Shown one piece after another: positions 32,528 to 45,422 of a DNA stretch of 64,000 nucleotides (position 1 is the stretch's first letter; each line of letters opens with the position of its first letter). Both the position numbers and the translations under genes were made by a program. Source of the stretch: Cryptomeria japonica (Eukaryota; Streptophyta; Pinopsida; Cupressales; Cupressaceae); the NCBI RefSeq assembly GCF_030272615.1, contig NC_081410.1, positions 225,299,415 to 225,363,414 of the forward strand. The letters run 5' to 3'. The notes under the pieces are model-generated. The model did not search any database. It was not told the DNA's origin and saw only the letters and a list, made by a program, of their open reading frames with translations.

Positions 32528-33446
32528 TGTTGGCAATTGACACTCATTGGATTCATTTTGTTATCATTGATGGCAACGAGATCTGATGGAAGTCACAAAC
32601 TGACACTAGGAGGTGTATACTGGTAGATATCGACATTGGAAGCATTCAAGCCTACACCAGAACTAGCACCGACATCAATACTTCAAGGAAGCTGACATCA
32701 AGGAAGATTTATTTAGTAAATCATTTTGTAATTATTGTCGAGGCTGACATTGAATAAGTTTTGTAAATGGACTGTAAGCCGACATAAGGCATATCATGTG
32801 TAATAGGTATATAAGTCCATCTACTAGGTCAATTTAATATGATGGTATTGTGATGGAATAGATGATAGACATATATAGGTATAGCAGAACTATGAGATGT
32901 GAAATATATGTATGGAGATCATTTTTGTATGTGAACATTATATTATGCAATGATCTATAGATAGCTTGGAAAGAATTCTTGGAGGAGAAGTAATACTAGT
33001 AATAGTTCAAGTTTGTGAACCGATACAGAGCAGAACCAGAATTAGAACTCTTTCTGGAATAGCAGATGCATTCTTGAGTTCATTTTCAGTAATTTACTTT
33101 GGTAGAAAGCTTGTAGTCAATGAGGCTCTTTAGTGATGAGTAGTATGCTCTAGGCAGTGTACCTTCCTGTAAGTGCAGGCCCCTATTTTATGTAATATTG
33201 TTTCATATGGCCAGTGAACTGATATTGTGGGTCACAAATCCCACTGTGGTTTTTCCTCATTGAGGTTTTCCATGTATAAATTATGTGTGTTATGGTGTTC
33301 ATTTATGTGGATGATTTAATTGCTTCTTGTTATATGATTATTTGTTTACCGGTACATACATGCATGGTTTAGAAAGTTAAAAACTGTTCATTCCGGCAAA
33401 ACATTGATTCACCCCCCCCCCCTCTTAGTGTTCTTAGATCCCAATA
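32528..33446 (+). repeat. Element G 5' LTR
   Basis: 919 bp starting TGTTGGCAATTGACAC and ending CCCAATA (partner CCCAACA). A TATA-like GTATATAAG lies at about 32808-32816. The GATTCACCCC...CTCTTAGTG box is at 33405-33430. Confidence 0.95.
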
Positions 33447-33465
33447 ATTGGTATCAGAGCCTGGT
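33447..33465 (+). promoter_or_regulatory. Element G primer binding site
   Basis: ATTGGTATCAGAGCCTGG directly after the LTR, an exact initiator Met tRNA-type site identical in its first 14 bases to that of K. Confidence 0.93.
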
Positions 33466-33499
33466 ACCTCGAAAGAAGTTTAAAAGCTTGAGGAAGATC

Positions 33500-34651
33500 A
33501 TGAAACCAGAATCTTTGAACTTGGCTATGGAAAAGCAACTTGAGATGGCTCTTGAGGATTATGATGCTGAAAGGATGAAGAGATTGAAATTGCAAGAAGA
33601 ATTGAATTCTACAAATGAATTCATTCTTATCCTGCAAGAAAGGTTATCATCTACTCAAGCCAAGAGAAAAGAACACCTGCAACAACCGAATGATGAGGAG
33701 AAGAATGCTCTTAAGGAACAATGTCAGAAATTAATTCAAGCAAACATGCTCATGAAGAATGAAATGCAAGATTTGACTATGAGGTTATCAAAAGATATTG
33801 AGGATAGAAAGAAGAAGAAGGATAATATTGTTTTATCTCTGAAGAATAAGTTTGATGAATGTGGAAGATTGACTCATGAGAATAATCTATTGAGAACTGA
33901 TTTGGCACACTCTTGGAACAATGAACAAGAACTTGAAAGACAAGTAACTACTCTGAGAGATGATTTGACTACTACAAGTGAGTATAAAGAAAAGTTTAGG
34001 ATCAATGCTACATAGTTGGATGACTTATTGAAAAGACAAAGACAGATTGATGATTCTAGAGGACTTGGATTTGTACAAGGTGAAAGATCCAATACTGCTA
34101 ATGAAGATCAAACAGCTAGTATGCAGAACTCATCATAACAGAGGAAACCGGTAAGGAAATATAATGCTTATAAATTCAATGGTAGATGTTTTGTTTGCAA
34201 TAAATTTGGGCATATGGCGAAACAATGTAGAAATAAGGCAAATCAAAACTACAATTATGTTCTTGGTCAATGCACAAACTGCAAGAAATATGGTCATAGA
34301 TCAGAATATTGTAGAATGAATGTTAAATGTCATGCATGTGGAAAGTTTGGACATTTTGCTAATCATTGTAGGCCAAGAAATAATAATACCAGATATGTCA
34401 AAGCAATTCAGAAGAACAATGTTACATGCTATGCATGCAACAAAATAGGTCATATTGCTAAGTATTGTAGAAGCAAGACTCAACCGGTTAATAATGAGAA
34501 AGTAAAGAAGAAGGTAGATGAAATACAACAAGATCACACCAAGAGATGGGTTAGAAAATATGATGAACAAAGTGGAGATGGATCTATACTGATAAATCCA
34601 CCAGTAGAACAGGGTATTCCTCCACCGACAAGAAATTCCACCGGTAACTAA
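33500..34651 (+). pseudogene. Element G ORF1: coiled-coil and four zinc knuckles
   Basis: Start chosen at the ATG at 33500, because the open frame further upstream begins inside the LTR. Residues ~10-170 are charged heptad-like sequence rich in E, K, L and Q (MEKQLEMALEDYDAERMKRL, LKEQCQKLIQANMLMKNEM), a likely coiled coil. Stops lie at 34013 (TAG) and about 34136 (TAA). After them, in the same frame, come four CCHC knuckles (C-x2-C-x4-H-x4-C): about 34189, 34271, 34329 and 34426. Zinc knuckles bind nucleic acid in Gag proteins, so this is probably a Gag-like RNA packaging protein. It is homologous in plan to H ORF1 but only loosely similar in sequence. Confidence 0.75.
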
Positions 34652-35001
34652 GGCATAAGTCTTAGGGGTTGGCAAAGTCACTGCTAAATTTTTCATATTA
34701 CCTCGGAAGAGATCTAAGGAGATCTGGAGAAATGTGTTTATCATTGATGAAGGTTACCCCAACACATAACTGTGAAACCGACATCCGTAGGGTTGTTGGT
34801 GAAGCATTAATTACATAAAGTTAGGGTTTTTATTTGCCGATAAAAGAGGGTAAGTGAATTCATTTTCACTCACCGAGCACTGAAGCAATCAGAGCAAAGT
34901 AAAGGTGAATTAAGAGCGAGCAAAGCATTGAGAGAGGATTTTGAGCAATTATCTAAAGCACTCAATCGTCCACCGGCATTCACTTTCAGGTATTTTCTGA
35001 C
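34652..35001 (+). other. Element G inter-ORF spacer
   Basis: About 350 bases with no ORF. It contains a CAGGTATTTTCTGAC-like sequence just before ORF2; element H has GGTATTTAC at the equivalent place. An intron is conceivable but not supported further. Confidence 0.4.
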
Positions 35002-37888
35002 ATGGCATCTAGATTTCAGCACCTACTTTTATTGCAAATCCCATCATTATCGAAGTCAAGGATAGGTTAAGGCCAGTCTTTAAGGAGGTTCCTGAAATTG
35101 CCAAGAAGGAAGACTCTGCGGGGGCATTTTCTAGGGTTCCTGACAGAGTAATGTATGTTGAAGATGTAAGGGCATACATTCACTACACTCTTGAGGATTT
35201 GGGCATCGAAGACATCAAAAGCATGTATCAATCAGTAATACTAGGAGACACCGGAACTATCAAACCAAAATTCAAGGCAATTGAGGATCTAGGGTTAACT
35301 AGTATTCTATAAATACCAGAATTCAAGGATGAGATGATCAGATACATTCTGAGCAGGGTTCACAATGAATTCATTTGGTTAGACAAACCCTACATGATCA
35401 CAAAAGAAGCTATTCAACCTATCATGGCTTACCCAAGGTCGGACAAGAACCTGGCAAGAACATTTCCAACACCGAGGTCAAAAAAATCACTCGTGCTACA
35501 TCTGATAGCAGATCAATGAGGATAAGCACAATAACCGACACAAACATAAATTTTGCAAGCATGATAATAGGATACAAGGTAGCTCAATCCAATCAATTGA
35601 ATTCTATTGCAAGTTCATGCATTCATGTCGCATATCAGATGCTAAGGAATAATGTGAAGTATGACTTATGTGAATGGATGAGGAGTGAATTGATACTAAA
35701 CCTTACTAAGATCAAAGGAACCAAGAAAGGCACCTTTAGATATGGAAACTTAATTATTTGTTTAATGCTTTACTTCCTGAATGAGATACCCAGTTTAGGA
35801 AAGAAGCAATGGGCTCATGACATACCGGTAGGTATGCAGATCAAGATAGCTATCACCGGTCTTGGTACTGACACAGATGAGAAACTTTGGGGGTATTTTA
35901 AGACTTTTCAAGAAAACATGAGGAAAAGGGAGAGAATTTCAAAGAGTATTGTGGAGAAGTATTCCACTGACATATGTTTCATGGTGAAAACTAATGAAAC
36001 TCTCATGGAAGTAGTTGAACCTAGGTAAATCTGGATTACTAAGCTTGGATATGAGGTAGATGATAGCATTTTTTATCTTTATGCAAAGATGTTGTTAGAT
36101 GCCCCATTAGATGATAAGACAAAACACTTTGGTACAACAGGAGAGAAGGCTCTTGAAGTGAAAACCAACTTTAACAGGAAGAGAAGAGAAAAGAAAATAG
36201 AAAAGATGTCTACATATGTACAAGATGTGTTGCATAAGATAGATACTCAGCTGGGCTCCAAATCTAAACAAGCAGTCAAACCGGCAGAGGTTGCTACTGA
36301 AGAAGTGAAGAAGCCACAAGTACACATTTCTCCTATCACTTTTGACTCTGATCCTGAGGATAATGAGCCTCTGGATTTTAGAAGGGTACAAAGGAAGAAT
36401 ATGGTAAAACCACCAGTAGAGAAACAAAAGGCAGAACCTAGGAGGATACTTGTCAGAAAGGTAGGTCAACCTACTGCACCTCCGCCACTTGTAAGGAAGC
36501 CTATGCAAAAGAGGAAACTAGTCACACTGCCAACCACAAGAAAAATGCAGAAGGGTGATGATACTAAAACTGGTAATACAACAATGGTCTGTGCTGAAAT
36601 TATTGACGAAGTTATAAAAGATGGAATATTAAAGAATATAATAAAGTATTATGAAGATTTTGAAGAAAATGAGAAAAATGAGTTAGAAGAGGCTATTTTA
36701 CTGTATATAGACATCTATTAGATAGCCTTAGTTAAAATTTTGAAGGAGATACCTTTATCCCTATACAATAAACTTGAGGCTAGAAGACTTGATGCTATCA
36801 AGAGGGATAGGGAAATCAAGGAAGTTGCACTTTTGGAACAATGTGGTACTATAAATAATGAAGAGATGAAAATATGTATAGATACTGCTAATAGGACAAT
36901 TTTCAGTAGTAAAAACTGATAGATAAGACTTATGATGGGAAGAGTAAATGAGGTGATAAATGAGACAAGTAAGGGATGGACAAAATTCTTTCAGAAAAAC
37001 CCAGACTTTCTCACATCTCAAGAATAATTTGCAAAGGCAACATCCCCCACCATTCTTGACAAATCAAAAGGAAAGGGTATTTTGGGTAGTTCAACTCTAG
37101 TTTTGGCACAACCACAACCGACAGTTAAAGAGAATGTACAATTTGTATCGGCACAGATAATTTTTTAGCAAGGCAATATATAGAACACTAGAAATACTGT
37201 GGATGATACTCCACCGACAGTAACCGATACTGCACCAAGTGACGAAGCCACTGGTGCAAAAAAGGTTGAGATGGACAAGGTAAAATCAACTGAGTCCATA
37301 TCGATAGGTAAAATTGATTCCCCGGAAAGAGTTTTGGCAATTGACAGTTCTCGAGTCGAGAAGAAATCAGTCTCTGAGTTAAGTCCAATAGAATTAATGA
37401 TGATGGCCAGTCAGAAATTGCTAAAGGAAGGAGTTGTAGACAAAGGGTTAATTGATCAATCAATCTCTGTACTACATAGAATAATGCCTGACTGTCAGAT
37501 TGAGGATGGAGCAAGCCCTTCCAGTAAGCTCAAGACTTTAATAGAGCACATATCAAATAATTTCCAATCCTTGAGATAGATTGTAGACTGACGGGCTTTG
37601 GACAGTTTCTCTACAACAAAGAGAGCAACTTTTGATCAACTCATAAGAACTAGGAAGAATAAAATAGAAGACAAGCTTATTCCCATTGAAATTTGTTTAA
37701 AACAATGTACTAATATCTATAGAGTATGTTGTAATTTGGGAAATCTTACAGCTAATGTAGATAGCAGATTGAAGGAGTTATATGACAAAATGCCTAATAT
37801 TGCTAACTCTTTTGATGGACTGACTGCAATAACTACATCTGTTGATGCACAAATTTTGTCCTTGGATAACCAAGTTTTTTTCTTTTGA
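35002..37888 (+). pseudogene. Element G ORF2: conserved unknown domain, basic linker, coiled coil
   Basis: Long broken frame of about 960 codons. The probable start is the ATG at 35002 (ATGGCATCTAGA, similar to ATGGCACCTAGA in H2). Early blocks FSRVPDRVMYVEDVRAY, LSRVHNEFIWLDKPYMITKE and MAYP match H ORF2 in order and spacing. The region 35500-36028 continues the match (YDLCEWMRSEL, RYGNLIICLMLYFL, VEKYSTDICFMV, VEPR). A Lys/Pro/Arg-rich linker (36280-36560) and an acidic, helical C-terminal half follow to 37888. Frameshifts occur near 35470 and 36030, with stops including 35310, 36026, 36719 and 37577. I do not recognise the domain. It may be one of the plant transposon-associated domains, but I cannot confirm that by reading. 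Confidence 0.6.
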
Positions 37889-38355
37889 GAAGGAGAAAGA
37901 TAAAATAATAAGGAGAGCAAGAAATTTAAGAGGATTGGTAAGCCCTAGACTTGATTAATTGGGTGTTCACAAGAAAGAATGCATGGATATGCCAGCAAAA
38001 CCCACACTGGTAGATACCTAGGAGAAGGAATCATTTTCCCACTTACTTAGTGGACTTGCATCAATATCTAATACTTTCAAATTGGGCTGGAACACATATC
38101 TTCAGCTGCTACAAAAGGCATACCTAGAAATCCTGAAGATGACTAAGCTCGAGTGACACTAATAGTATTATTTCATTCTTTTATTATTTCACCGGTCTTT
38201 GGAATTAATGTCAAAGGGGGAGTATGTACATATGTGAAAAATTTCAAAGAAAATATTATCAGATGGAGTATATGGAGTGTATTACTCATGGGGAGCACAC
38301 TGGCAGGGAATCCATTTTTCACATGAGTGTTGCCATCAATGCCAAAGGGGGATAT
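37889..38355 (+). other. Element G 3' untranslated region with two polypurine tracts
   Basis: Non-coding. GTCAAAGGGGGAGTATG near 38209 and GCCAAAGGGGGATAT at 38341-38355; the latter directly precedes the 3' LTR and is the functional tract by position. Confidence 0.8.
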
Positions 38356-39269
38356 TGTTGGAAATTGACACTCATTGGATTCATTTTGTTGTCATTTATG
38401 GCAACAAGATCTGATGGAAGTCACAAATCGACACTAGGAAGCATATACTGGCAGATACCAGCATTGGAAGCATTCAAGCCTACACCGACACCAGCACCAA
38501 CATCAATACTTCAAGGAATCCGACATCAAGGAAGATTTTTTTAGTAAATCATTTTGTAATTATTGTTGAGGCCGACATTGAATATATTTTGTAAATGCAT
38601 TGTAAGACGACATAAGTCATATCATGTGTAATAGGTATATAAGTCTGTCTACTAGGTCAATTTAATATGATGGTATTGTGATGGAATAGATGATAGACAT
38701 ATATAGGTATATCAGAACTGTGAGATGCGAAATATATGTATGGAGATCATTTTTGTATGCGAACATTATATCATGCAATGATCTATCGATAGCTTGGAAA
38801 TCTTTCTTGGAGGAGAAGTAATACCAGTAACAGTTCAAGTTTGTGAACCGGTATAGATCAGAACCAGAACCAGAACTCTATCTAGCATAGCAGATGCATT
38901 CTTGAGTTCATTTTTAGGAATTTACTTTGGCAGAAAGCTTGTAGTCAGTGAGGCTCTTTAGTGATGAGAAGTATGCTCTAGGCAGTGTGCCTTCCTACAA
39001 GTGTAGGCCCCTGTTTTATGTAATATCTTTTCATATGGCCAATGAACTGATAATATGGGTCACAAATCCCACCGTGGTTTTTCCTCATTGATATTTTACA
39101 CATATAAATTTTGTGTGTTATGGTGTTCATTTATGTGGATGGTTTATTTGCTTCTTGTTATATGCTTATTTTTTTACTGGTACATACATGCATGGTTTAG
39201 AAAGTTAAAAATTGTTCATTCCGGCAGAACACTGATTCACCCCCCTCTCAGTGTTCTCAAATCCCAACA
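38356..39269 (+). repeat. Element G 3' LTR (914 bp)
   Basis: It starts TGTTGGAAATTGACAC and ends CCCAACA. It pairs with 32528-33446 and carries the same TATA-like GTATATAAG near 38635 and the CTGATTCACCCC...CTCTCAGTG box at 39232-39253. Confidence 0.95.
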
Positions 39270-39807
39270 GATACAAGCATGGATTTCATACTTGGATTGC
39301 CTAAAACACCAAGAGGGAATGATTCTATATTTTTGGTAGTGGATAGATTCTCAAAGATGGCTCATTTCATACATTGTAAGAAGGCATCAAATGCATTACA
39401 TGTAGCAGACCTATTTTTCAAGGAAGTAATGAGATTGCATGGATTACCTAAGAGAATAGTTTCAGACAGAGACACTAAGTTTGTTGGCTATTTTTGGAGA
39501 ACACTTTGGAAGAAGATGAAAATAAGTTTGAAGTTCAGTTCTACTTTTCATCCATAGGCTGATGGATAGACATAAGTAGTTAACTGAAGCTTGGGAAATT
39601 TGTTGAGATGTTTAGTTGGAGATAAAACCGGAAGTTGGGATCTGATTCTTGCACACATAGTTTGCCTACAATAATTCAGTAAATAGGAGTACCAGAAGAA
39701 TACCTTTTGAGATTTTTACTGGAGTACATCCTAGAGGTATATTAGAATTAAGAGATATTAGTAGTGAAGACCAGAGAAGTTCAGAAGTAGAAGAATTTGT
39801 AGATCAC
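39270..39807 (+). pseudogene. Element F integrase core (after G)
   Basis: Frame 0. It opens [14 protein letters not shown] near 39279 with the first catalytic Asp, then [18 protein letters not shown] and [19 protein letters not shown] with the second Asp, open to 39557. Stops at 39557, 39567 and nearby interrupt the rest. The YNNSVNRSTRRIPFEI- and VHPRG-like blocks are still readable near 39665-39735. Confidence 0.9.
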
Positions 39808-40360
39808 ATGAATGACTTACATATTAAAGTTAAGCAACATCTGGAGGACATGAACAACAAGTATAAGGAGAAAGAAGATGAGAATATGAGACATAAGGAA
39901 TTTGAATTTGGTGATGAAGTGATGGTGTATCTGAGAAAAGAAAGATTCCCAGCTGGAACTTATAACAAGTTGCTGATGAGAAATTTTGGACCTTGTAGGA
40001 TCTTGAGAAAGTTCAGCTTTGGGAATGCATATGAAGTGGACTTACCAGATAGTCTGAGTATTTCACCTGTGTTTAATATTGTAGATCTTCATGAGTATCA
40101 TGAACTAGAATTCAGTGAGGATTGCATTGCAGACTTGGAGAAACAGTTGCCCCGGAAGGAACCGGATTAGATTGAAGACATTTTGGATAGTAGGATTGGG
40201 CATAGTACCCAGAGCAGTCAGTATAAGGAGTATCTTGTGAAGTGGAAGGACAGACTAGTTGAAGATTCATCTTGGATTTCTTAGGAAGAGGTAGACTGCC
40301 TTGGTTTTCCTTTGACCCCAACAAAGTGAGAGACTCACCTTTTCAACAACCCCAGATGTC
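39808..40360 (+). pseudogene. Element F integrase tail and chromodomain
   Basis: Frame 1, open from 39808 to 40167. FEFGDEVMVYLRKERFP and KLLMRNFGPCRILRKFSFGNAYEVDLP are the integrase C-terminal (GPY/F-like) module; SISPVFNIVDLHEYHE leads to an acidic linker. After a TAG at 40168 the frame reads IEDILDSRIG ... YKEYLVKWKDRLVEDSSWIS, then a TAG and LGFPLTP (to about 40320). That last part is a chromodomain, which in chromoviruses steers integration to modified histones. The 3' LTR begins only ~40 bases later. No clear polypurine tract is visible. Confidence 0.88.
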
Positions 40361-41051
40361 TGATGCAGGAGCATCTCCGGTTCATAGCAATCTTGCATCA
40401 ACCAAAAATATTTCCTTTCTATTTTACTTTATGTTTGCAGTTTCAAAATTTCTTTCTATGTGTCCTAGATTTGGCTCACCGGAACCTATGGAGTTGGATT
40501 TTTCTTGAAGACCTAATCATCTCCCTTATTTCCAAACCATGGAGCATTTGGATCATTTTCCGACAAGTTATGGCTACCGGTTTTTGAGATAGTTTTTTGT
40601 TACTGGTTGCTTGGACCTATTTGCATTGTTGATCTATCAGATCCCTTCTGTAGCTTGCAGAGCCTTAAGTGTTGATTCCAATGTTCCTTGGTGTGTGGCT
40701 GACCTTTTCCCATGATCTACATTTCATCCTTTGTATTTTTCAGAGGAATTTCTTTGGTGAAGGCCGACCTTGTTGGTTTTGTACATTAGGTCTCGTTCTT
40801 TGGGTTTTGATCCCTTTTTGGGCCAACTAGATCCCCTTGGATTGTATAAATCATTGTAATATAGTATTAGAATGTAATAATCAAGAAGTTAGACTGAGGA
40901 TAGAAGATAGATCTTAAGATTTGACATCCCGATTGTGACCTGTTCTATATTTTGATGTATCCATTACATCCCTATGTTTCCATTCTGTTTACTCTTGTTG
41001 ACCGGTCTGGACTAATTTCTTTGAGGTCTCTCCTATCTGATGACTGCTTCA
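40361..41051 (+). repeat. Element F 3' LTR (691 bp)
   Basis: TGATGCAGGAGCATC...GACTGCTTCA. It pairs with 28142-28928 and lacks about 90 bases present there. Confidence 0.9.
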
Positions 41052-44000
41052 TATTAACATGATCTCTACTCTCCTACAATGATATTGCATAGACATAATT
41101 TTCCTTTCTTATTCCAATACTCCTATAAGTAATCATGCTCTTATAACTATAGCATGATCATTTTCCTTTACATGATTCCTAAGTGCATAATGCAATAGTC
41201 ATAGAGTCCTTCTTAAACCAAACATCTTAAATGCTATACATGTTCCATTGTTTTCCTTCTAACACATCCATAAATATAAATACCATTATCACATTCACAA
41301 TATTCAACTACAAGTCCTACATTACAGCAATCCAACTTATGTAGGTTCATTTCCACTTTTAATCTACAAAGCTCATCTAACAATCATAACATACACGTAA
41401 TAATAAACACATACAATAGATTCAATTACGTTATTCCTATTAACTAAGAAATAATCAAATGCTTTGAGATGTGCCCATGTCTTATTCTACTACTAGAGTT
41501 GTAACCTCATTCCACATTAACTAAAACAAACTAAATCATTTTCTTCAGGTTAAACTATTCATCTTACCAACTAACAATTCTTTCTCACAATCTAGAAGTC
41601 TCCATTTATCAATAATATCAACCTTTCAATAAGAACACTCATTCAATATTTGTATATACATCCATACTCAAATATCAGGCTATTATAACATTACAATCCA
41701 TTACAACACATAAAGATTTCCTCCTATCACGAGTCCTAATAATTGTATCTACTAAATGCAAGCTACATGGCTACATTTACCTTATCATCTTAATTACCAT
41801 ATTTGATTTCCTAATCTTTTTCTATTTTAACAAGAATATAAATTCCTATTGCATGACCTCAATATCAAAACTCATGAATCCCTTTACGAGCCAATACAAG
41901 ATATTCTACAACATACCTATTAATATGAATTGCATTCCATTTCAAAGTTAATTACATTTCAATACATCTCAATATCCATCTTACAAATCATAGGCCCATT
42001 CCTAAACATCATCTACTATATAATTATATAATCATTTAAACATGAGCATAACTCTCCTAATACATAATCTTATCCACAACTTCTACAATATGATTACATT
42101 ACATAATTCATGATATCAATTACATCCATTTGCTACAATAATCATCTAACAACTACAATAATAGAAACCACAACCATGCATGAAGAATCCAAGAAGAAAT
42201 ATCACAATAGTAGAAAGCCACCAACCACCTGACCATGTGGAACCAAAGGAACCACCCCCCATGCTAGGAGATGACACAAGGTCCCAACACACACTCTAGA
42301 CCTAATATGACACCAAACTACCAAAGAGACTTGCAACTCAAGGACCACAACCACACTACACAACAACCAATCACATGGAAACTGCCATAGAAACTCCCAG
42401 AGGCATAACAATAGACAAGGAATTAGCATAACAAACAAGGACCCATGTAGGAGTGGAGTGTCATCATATGATATCCTCCCCAAAATAGACACACAACCCT
42501 TCAAGTCATAATCCCGATAGTCATGTGGATCCATCTCAACCTATGAGAGAATCAAGGGAGATTAGCTTACCACTGCAGTGGCCTTCTCAAGCTGATCCTA
42601 AAATATTCTCCCTAGGATCAAGTCTTGGGGCTCAACTACTAATTATTGTGATTAGGTGAGTCCTAATTACCCAATTCTTCTAATTCATTGTTAATGTTAT
42701 CACTTATTTACAATAAGGAAAACTTCCAATGTGCCCTGGTGATCTAGACAGGAGGCTTATCAATTCACCACCTTGATCCCAATAATCACATGAAAACCAA
42801 CTCCCCCCTAACATGTTCCAAAAATAAAATCTCAACAAGAGGCTCATAATCAACATGAAAATTTGAATCCATATGTAACACCATGCAACCATAACTCGTG
42901 CATGATCATCTAATTTCCATAATGCCAAGTAAACCAATAAAGAGCCTTATAAAAAATTTATACATCAAGGACCACAAAAGGCCATCAAAATCTGTCACAA
43001 TTACAAAATTAAAGCTACAACAAGGCACATTTAGTTGTTGGTTCAACAATAATAGAACAACACTCCAATTATGGCTCATCAAGAGAGTTTGAAACCTCAA
43101 AAGAGAAGCATAACTCTAAATAGAAGCAAAAACCACAAAAGATCAACAAATCTAATCAAACTCAAAGATGGAAAATACAAATAAACTTCCATAAATGCCT
43201 CTAGTATGACACCAAAACTAGAAAATCAAGACTGAGTAAGGAAGTTATTCAAAATACCTAACACAAGCAGTTTAGCACATTTGTGGCATAGAACAATGCA
43301 TTCATTATGTTCTGCAGCGCATATATAAGATCCTGCGGTGCCTTTACAAACTTTTGAAGTGTTTTTGCCTAAAATTACATCACATTTATTCAGAATTAGT
43401 GTGTATGCCAAAATAGACAGCGCAAACACAAAACTAACAATGCATATATATAAAGAAAACCCACATACACACAAAGTTTTAGCGCATACATTTTAATGTC
43501 GCATTTGCTCAGAAAAGTACATGAACACAAAAAATTTATGGCATAAAAATAAAATTGAAAACACAACCTTAAGGCCTGAATAACGGCTCAATAGAGACAC
43601 CCATAATTGACCAAGAGATTGATACAAATGTATAAACCAATAGTAGACTATGAAGAGACTGTTCATCAAAAATGCCACTCAAGGCTATGGAACCAAAACC
43701 TCACATAGAGAGTCACAGAAAGTTTAATAAACCCAAATGACAATCACAAACATCCCAAACTAGAAGGGAAATCCTATATACTCCCAAACAATTCAATATG
43801 CTCACACAAGAAGTAGACAAGGTGCAGAGCCCTATGCTCACGGCAAAACCCAAACTCAGAATATATTTTTCCAAAAGCTAAAGTAGAACTATATAACATA
43901 AATTTCCCCATGAAATATTTCCTTCCCAACTATATATATAAAAAACTATACAATAAAGATTATTCTCCCAAAACACCCGCATACAATCTACAGACATGGT

Positions 44001-45411
44001 GAAAATAAGAAAAATGAAAAATAGAAAACAAAGAGAAGGGCACCACCAACCTATAGCCAGAAGTGATGGAAGAAAGTTGTAGAAGGGCCCAACAAAATCC
44101 AGCAAGCTCCCAAAAGCTAAAATCCAATCTCAAAGATAAAATTTGCAAAAGAGTTCAAAGGATGATAACCCGACAACAAGATCAGGCAACCCGATAAAAA
44201 GAAATCCAAGCCAAAACCCTAGCCTCAAAGTCAACCAATAAGAATAGAGGGTAGGTAGGGAAAATATTAAAACATATTTACAAATATATAAGTGGGATAT
44301 AAAAACATATATATTATAAGATACTTTATTACCCCCACACAATTAATAATTAAACCATACAAACAACTATAGGTTAAGATTAAATAAATAAATAAATCAA
44401 ATGTGGATTACTAAATAAATAATTCAAAAGCTCATAAAGTAAATAAATAACCATGACAAATATTAAACACTAAATAAATAAATAAGCCATAAACAATAAA
44501 TAAATAAACCACAGTATAAATTAAACAACAATTACTAAATAAATCATTAACCAACAATAAATAAATAAATAAACCATAAACTCTAAATAAGCAATAAATA
44601 GATAAATAGATGTTAAATATTAAATAATTAAACACCAATAAATCAATAATAAATAAATGAGCATTAAATCCCCAATAACTAAATATTCAAATAAAACTAT
44701 ATCAAACCAATAGTTAAATTAATCAACTATAAACCATATAATCTCTCATCAAACTTATTAAACAAATCAGTACATACTTGCACACTCACAACACCATAAG
44801 TCACTGACTGACATGGCAAATCATGCCAAAACAACTGATGACTCAAGGTAGACATCTTAAGCCTAGAGTATATGAAGGGAACTCATGCCATCTCCGACAA
44901 CTTGGCATTGGGATTTAAAGACACACTTAGACCTATGAAGCTAGGTGGAGTCGATGTTTGGTACCTGCAAACATGCATGAACACTAGGCACAACATATAC
45001 GATACATATATCATAATGAATAGGCAAGTGGTAGAGAGTCACGATGACATATCATGCTCACAATGAGTGATATGACATCATCTCTACTCACGAAAACATT
45101 CACACAATAACCAAGCACATCATAACACCAACTCATCACATATAATCAGGAAGTAGGGTTAGCATAATCATAATGATATCGAATTCATAATCCATACAAT
45201 CCATCTAACATAACAAGTGCTTATGGAGACCGTTAATATAAATCCATCATATCATGATTATCAATAACAAGTATCATCATAAACATTAGAAATAGAAATA
45301 GAGCCAACACATAGTATAATTCCATTGAATATTATCATAAAGTAAACTAAGCTATGCCTATAGGGTCTAGAAAAATTCAAGGAGAAGGATGAGTTAGGCT
45401 GAGGTACTACA
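41052..45411 (-). repeat. Element E1 LTR, continuation after F
   Basis: On the minus strand the LTR starts TGTAGTACCTCAGCC at 45411 and continues leftward. With 27609-28141 it makes an LTR of about 4.9 kb. A segment at about 42210-42260 reads, on the minus strand, GGTGGTTCC...CACATGGTCAGGTGG, close to the C LTR at 8761-8800, so the E LTR is related to that of C in reverse orientation. The interior includes an (AAAT/AATA)-rich tract at about 44380-44680. No gene seen; ORFs here are chance. Confidence 0.75.
44378..44680. repeat. Degenerate AAAT/AAATA tetranucleotide tract
   Basis: Runs of TAAATAAATAAAT recur with short unique spacers over about 300 bases inside the E1 LTR. Confidence 0.85.
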
Positions 45412-45422
45412 TCCTCCCCCCC
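45412..45422 (-). promoter_or_regulatory. Element E1 polypurine tract
   Basis: The plus strand TCCTCCCCCCC reads GGGGGGGAGGA on the element strand, immediately before TGTAGTACC, the same arrangement as in C (GCGGGGGAGAA then TGTAGTACCC). Confidence 0.75.

Larger units (their letters stand above)
32528..39269 (+). mobile_element. Element G, non-autonomous LTR retrotransposon with two ORFs (6,742 bp)
   Basis: LTRs are 32528-33446 and 38356-39269, with an initiator Met tRNA primer site and a polypurine tract. Flanks TATAT and GATAC are consistent with a diverged 5-bp duplication (two mismatches). Removing it reconnects the F integrase (PWEY to [12 protein letters not shown]). It encodes a coiled-coil/zinc-knuckle protein and a second long protein, but I see no protease, RT, RNase H or integrase. 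Confidence 0.93.
28142..41051 (+). mobile_element. Element F, Ty3/gypsy chromovirus (12.9 kb including insertion G)
   Basis: Bounded by LTRs 28142-28928 and 40361-41051 and a 5-bp target duplication TATTG/TATTA (one mismatch). Domain order is gag-PR-RT-RNaseH-INT-chromodomain. Element G (32528-39269) splits its integrase. It lies inside the E1 LTR, so it is younger than E1. Confidence 0.93.

Noticed and set aside
42202-42534. 110-codon minus-strand ORF in the E1 LTR
   Set aside because: No recognisable domain, inside an LTR, low complexity and hydrophobic; not supported as a gene.
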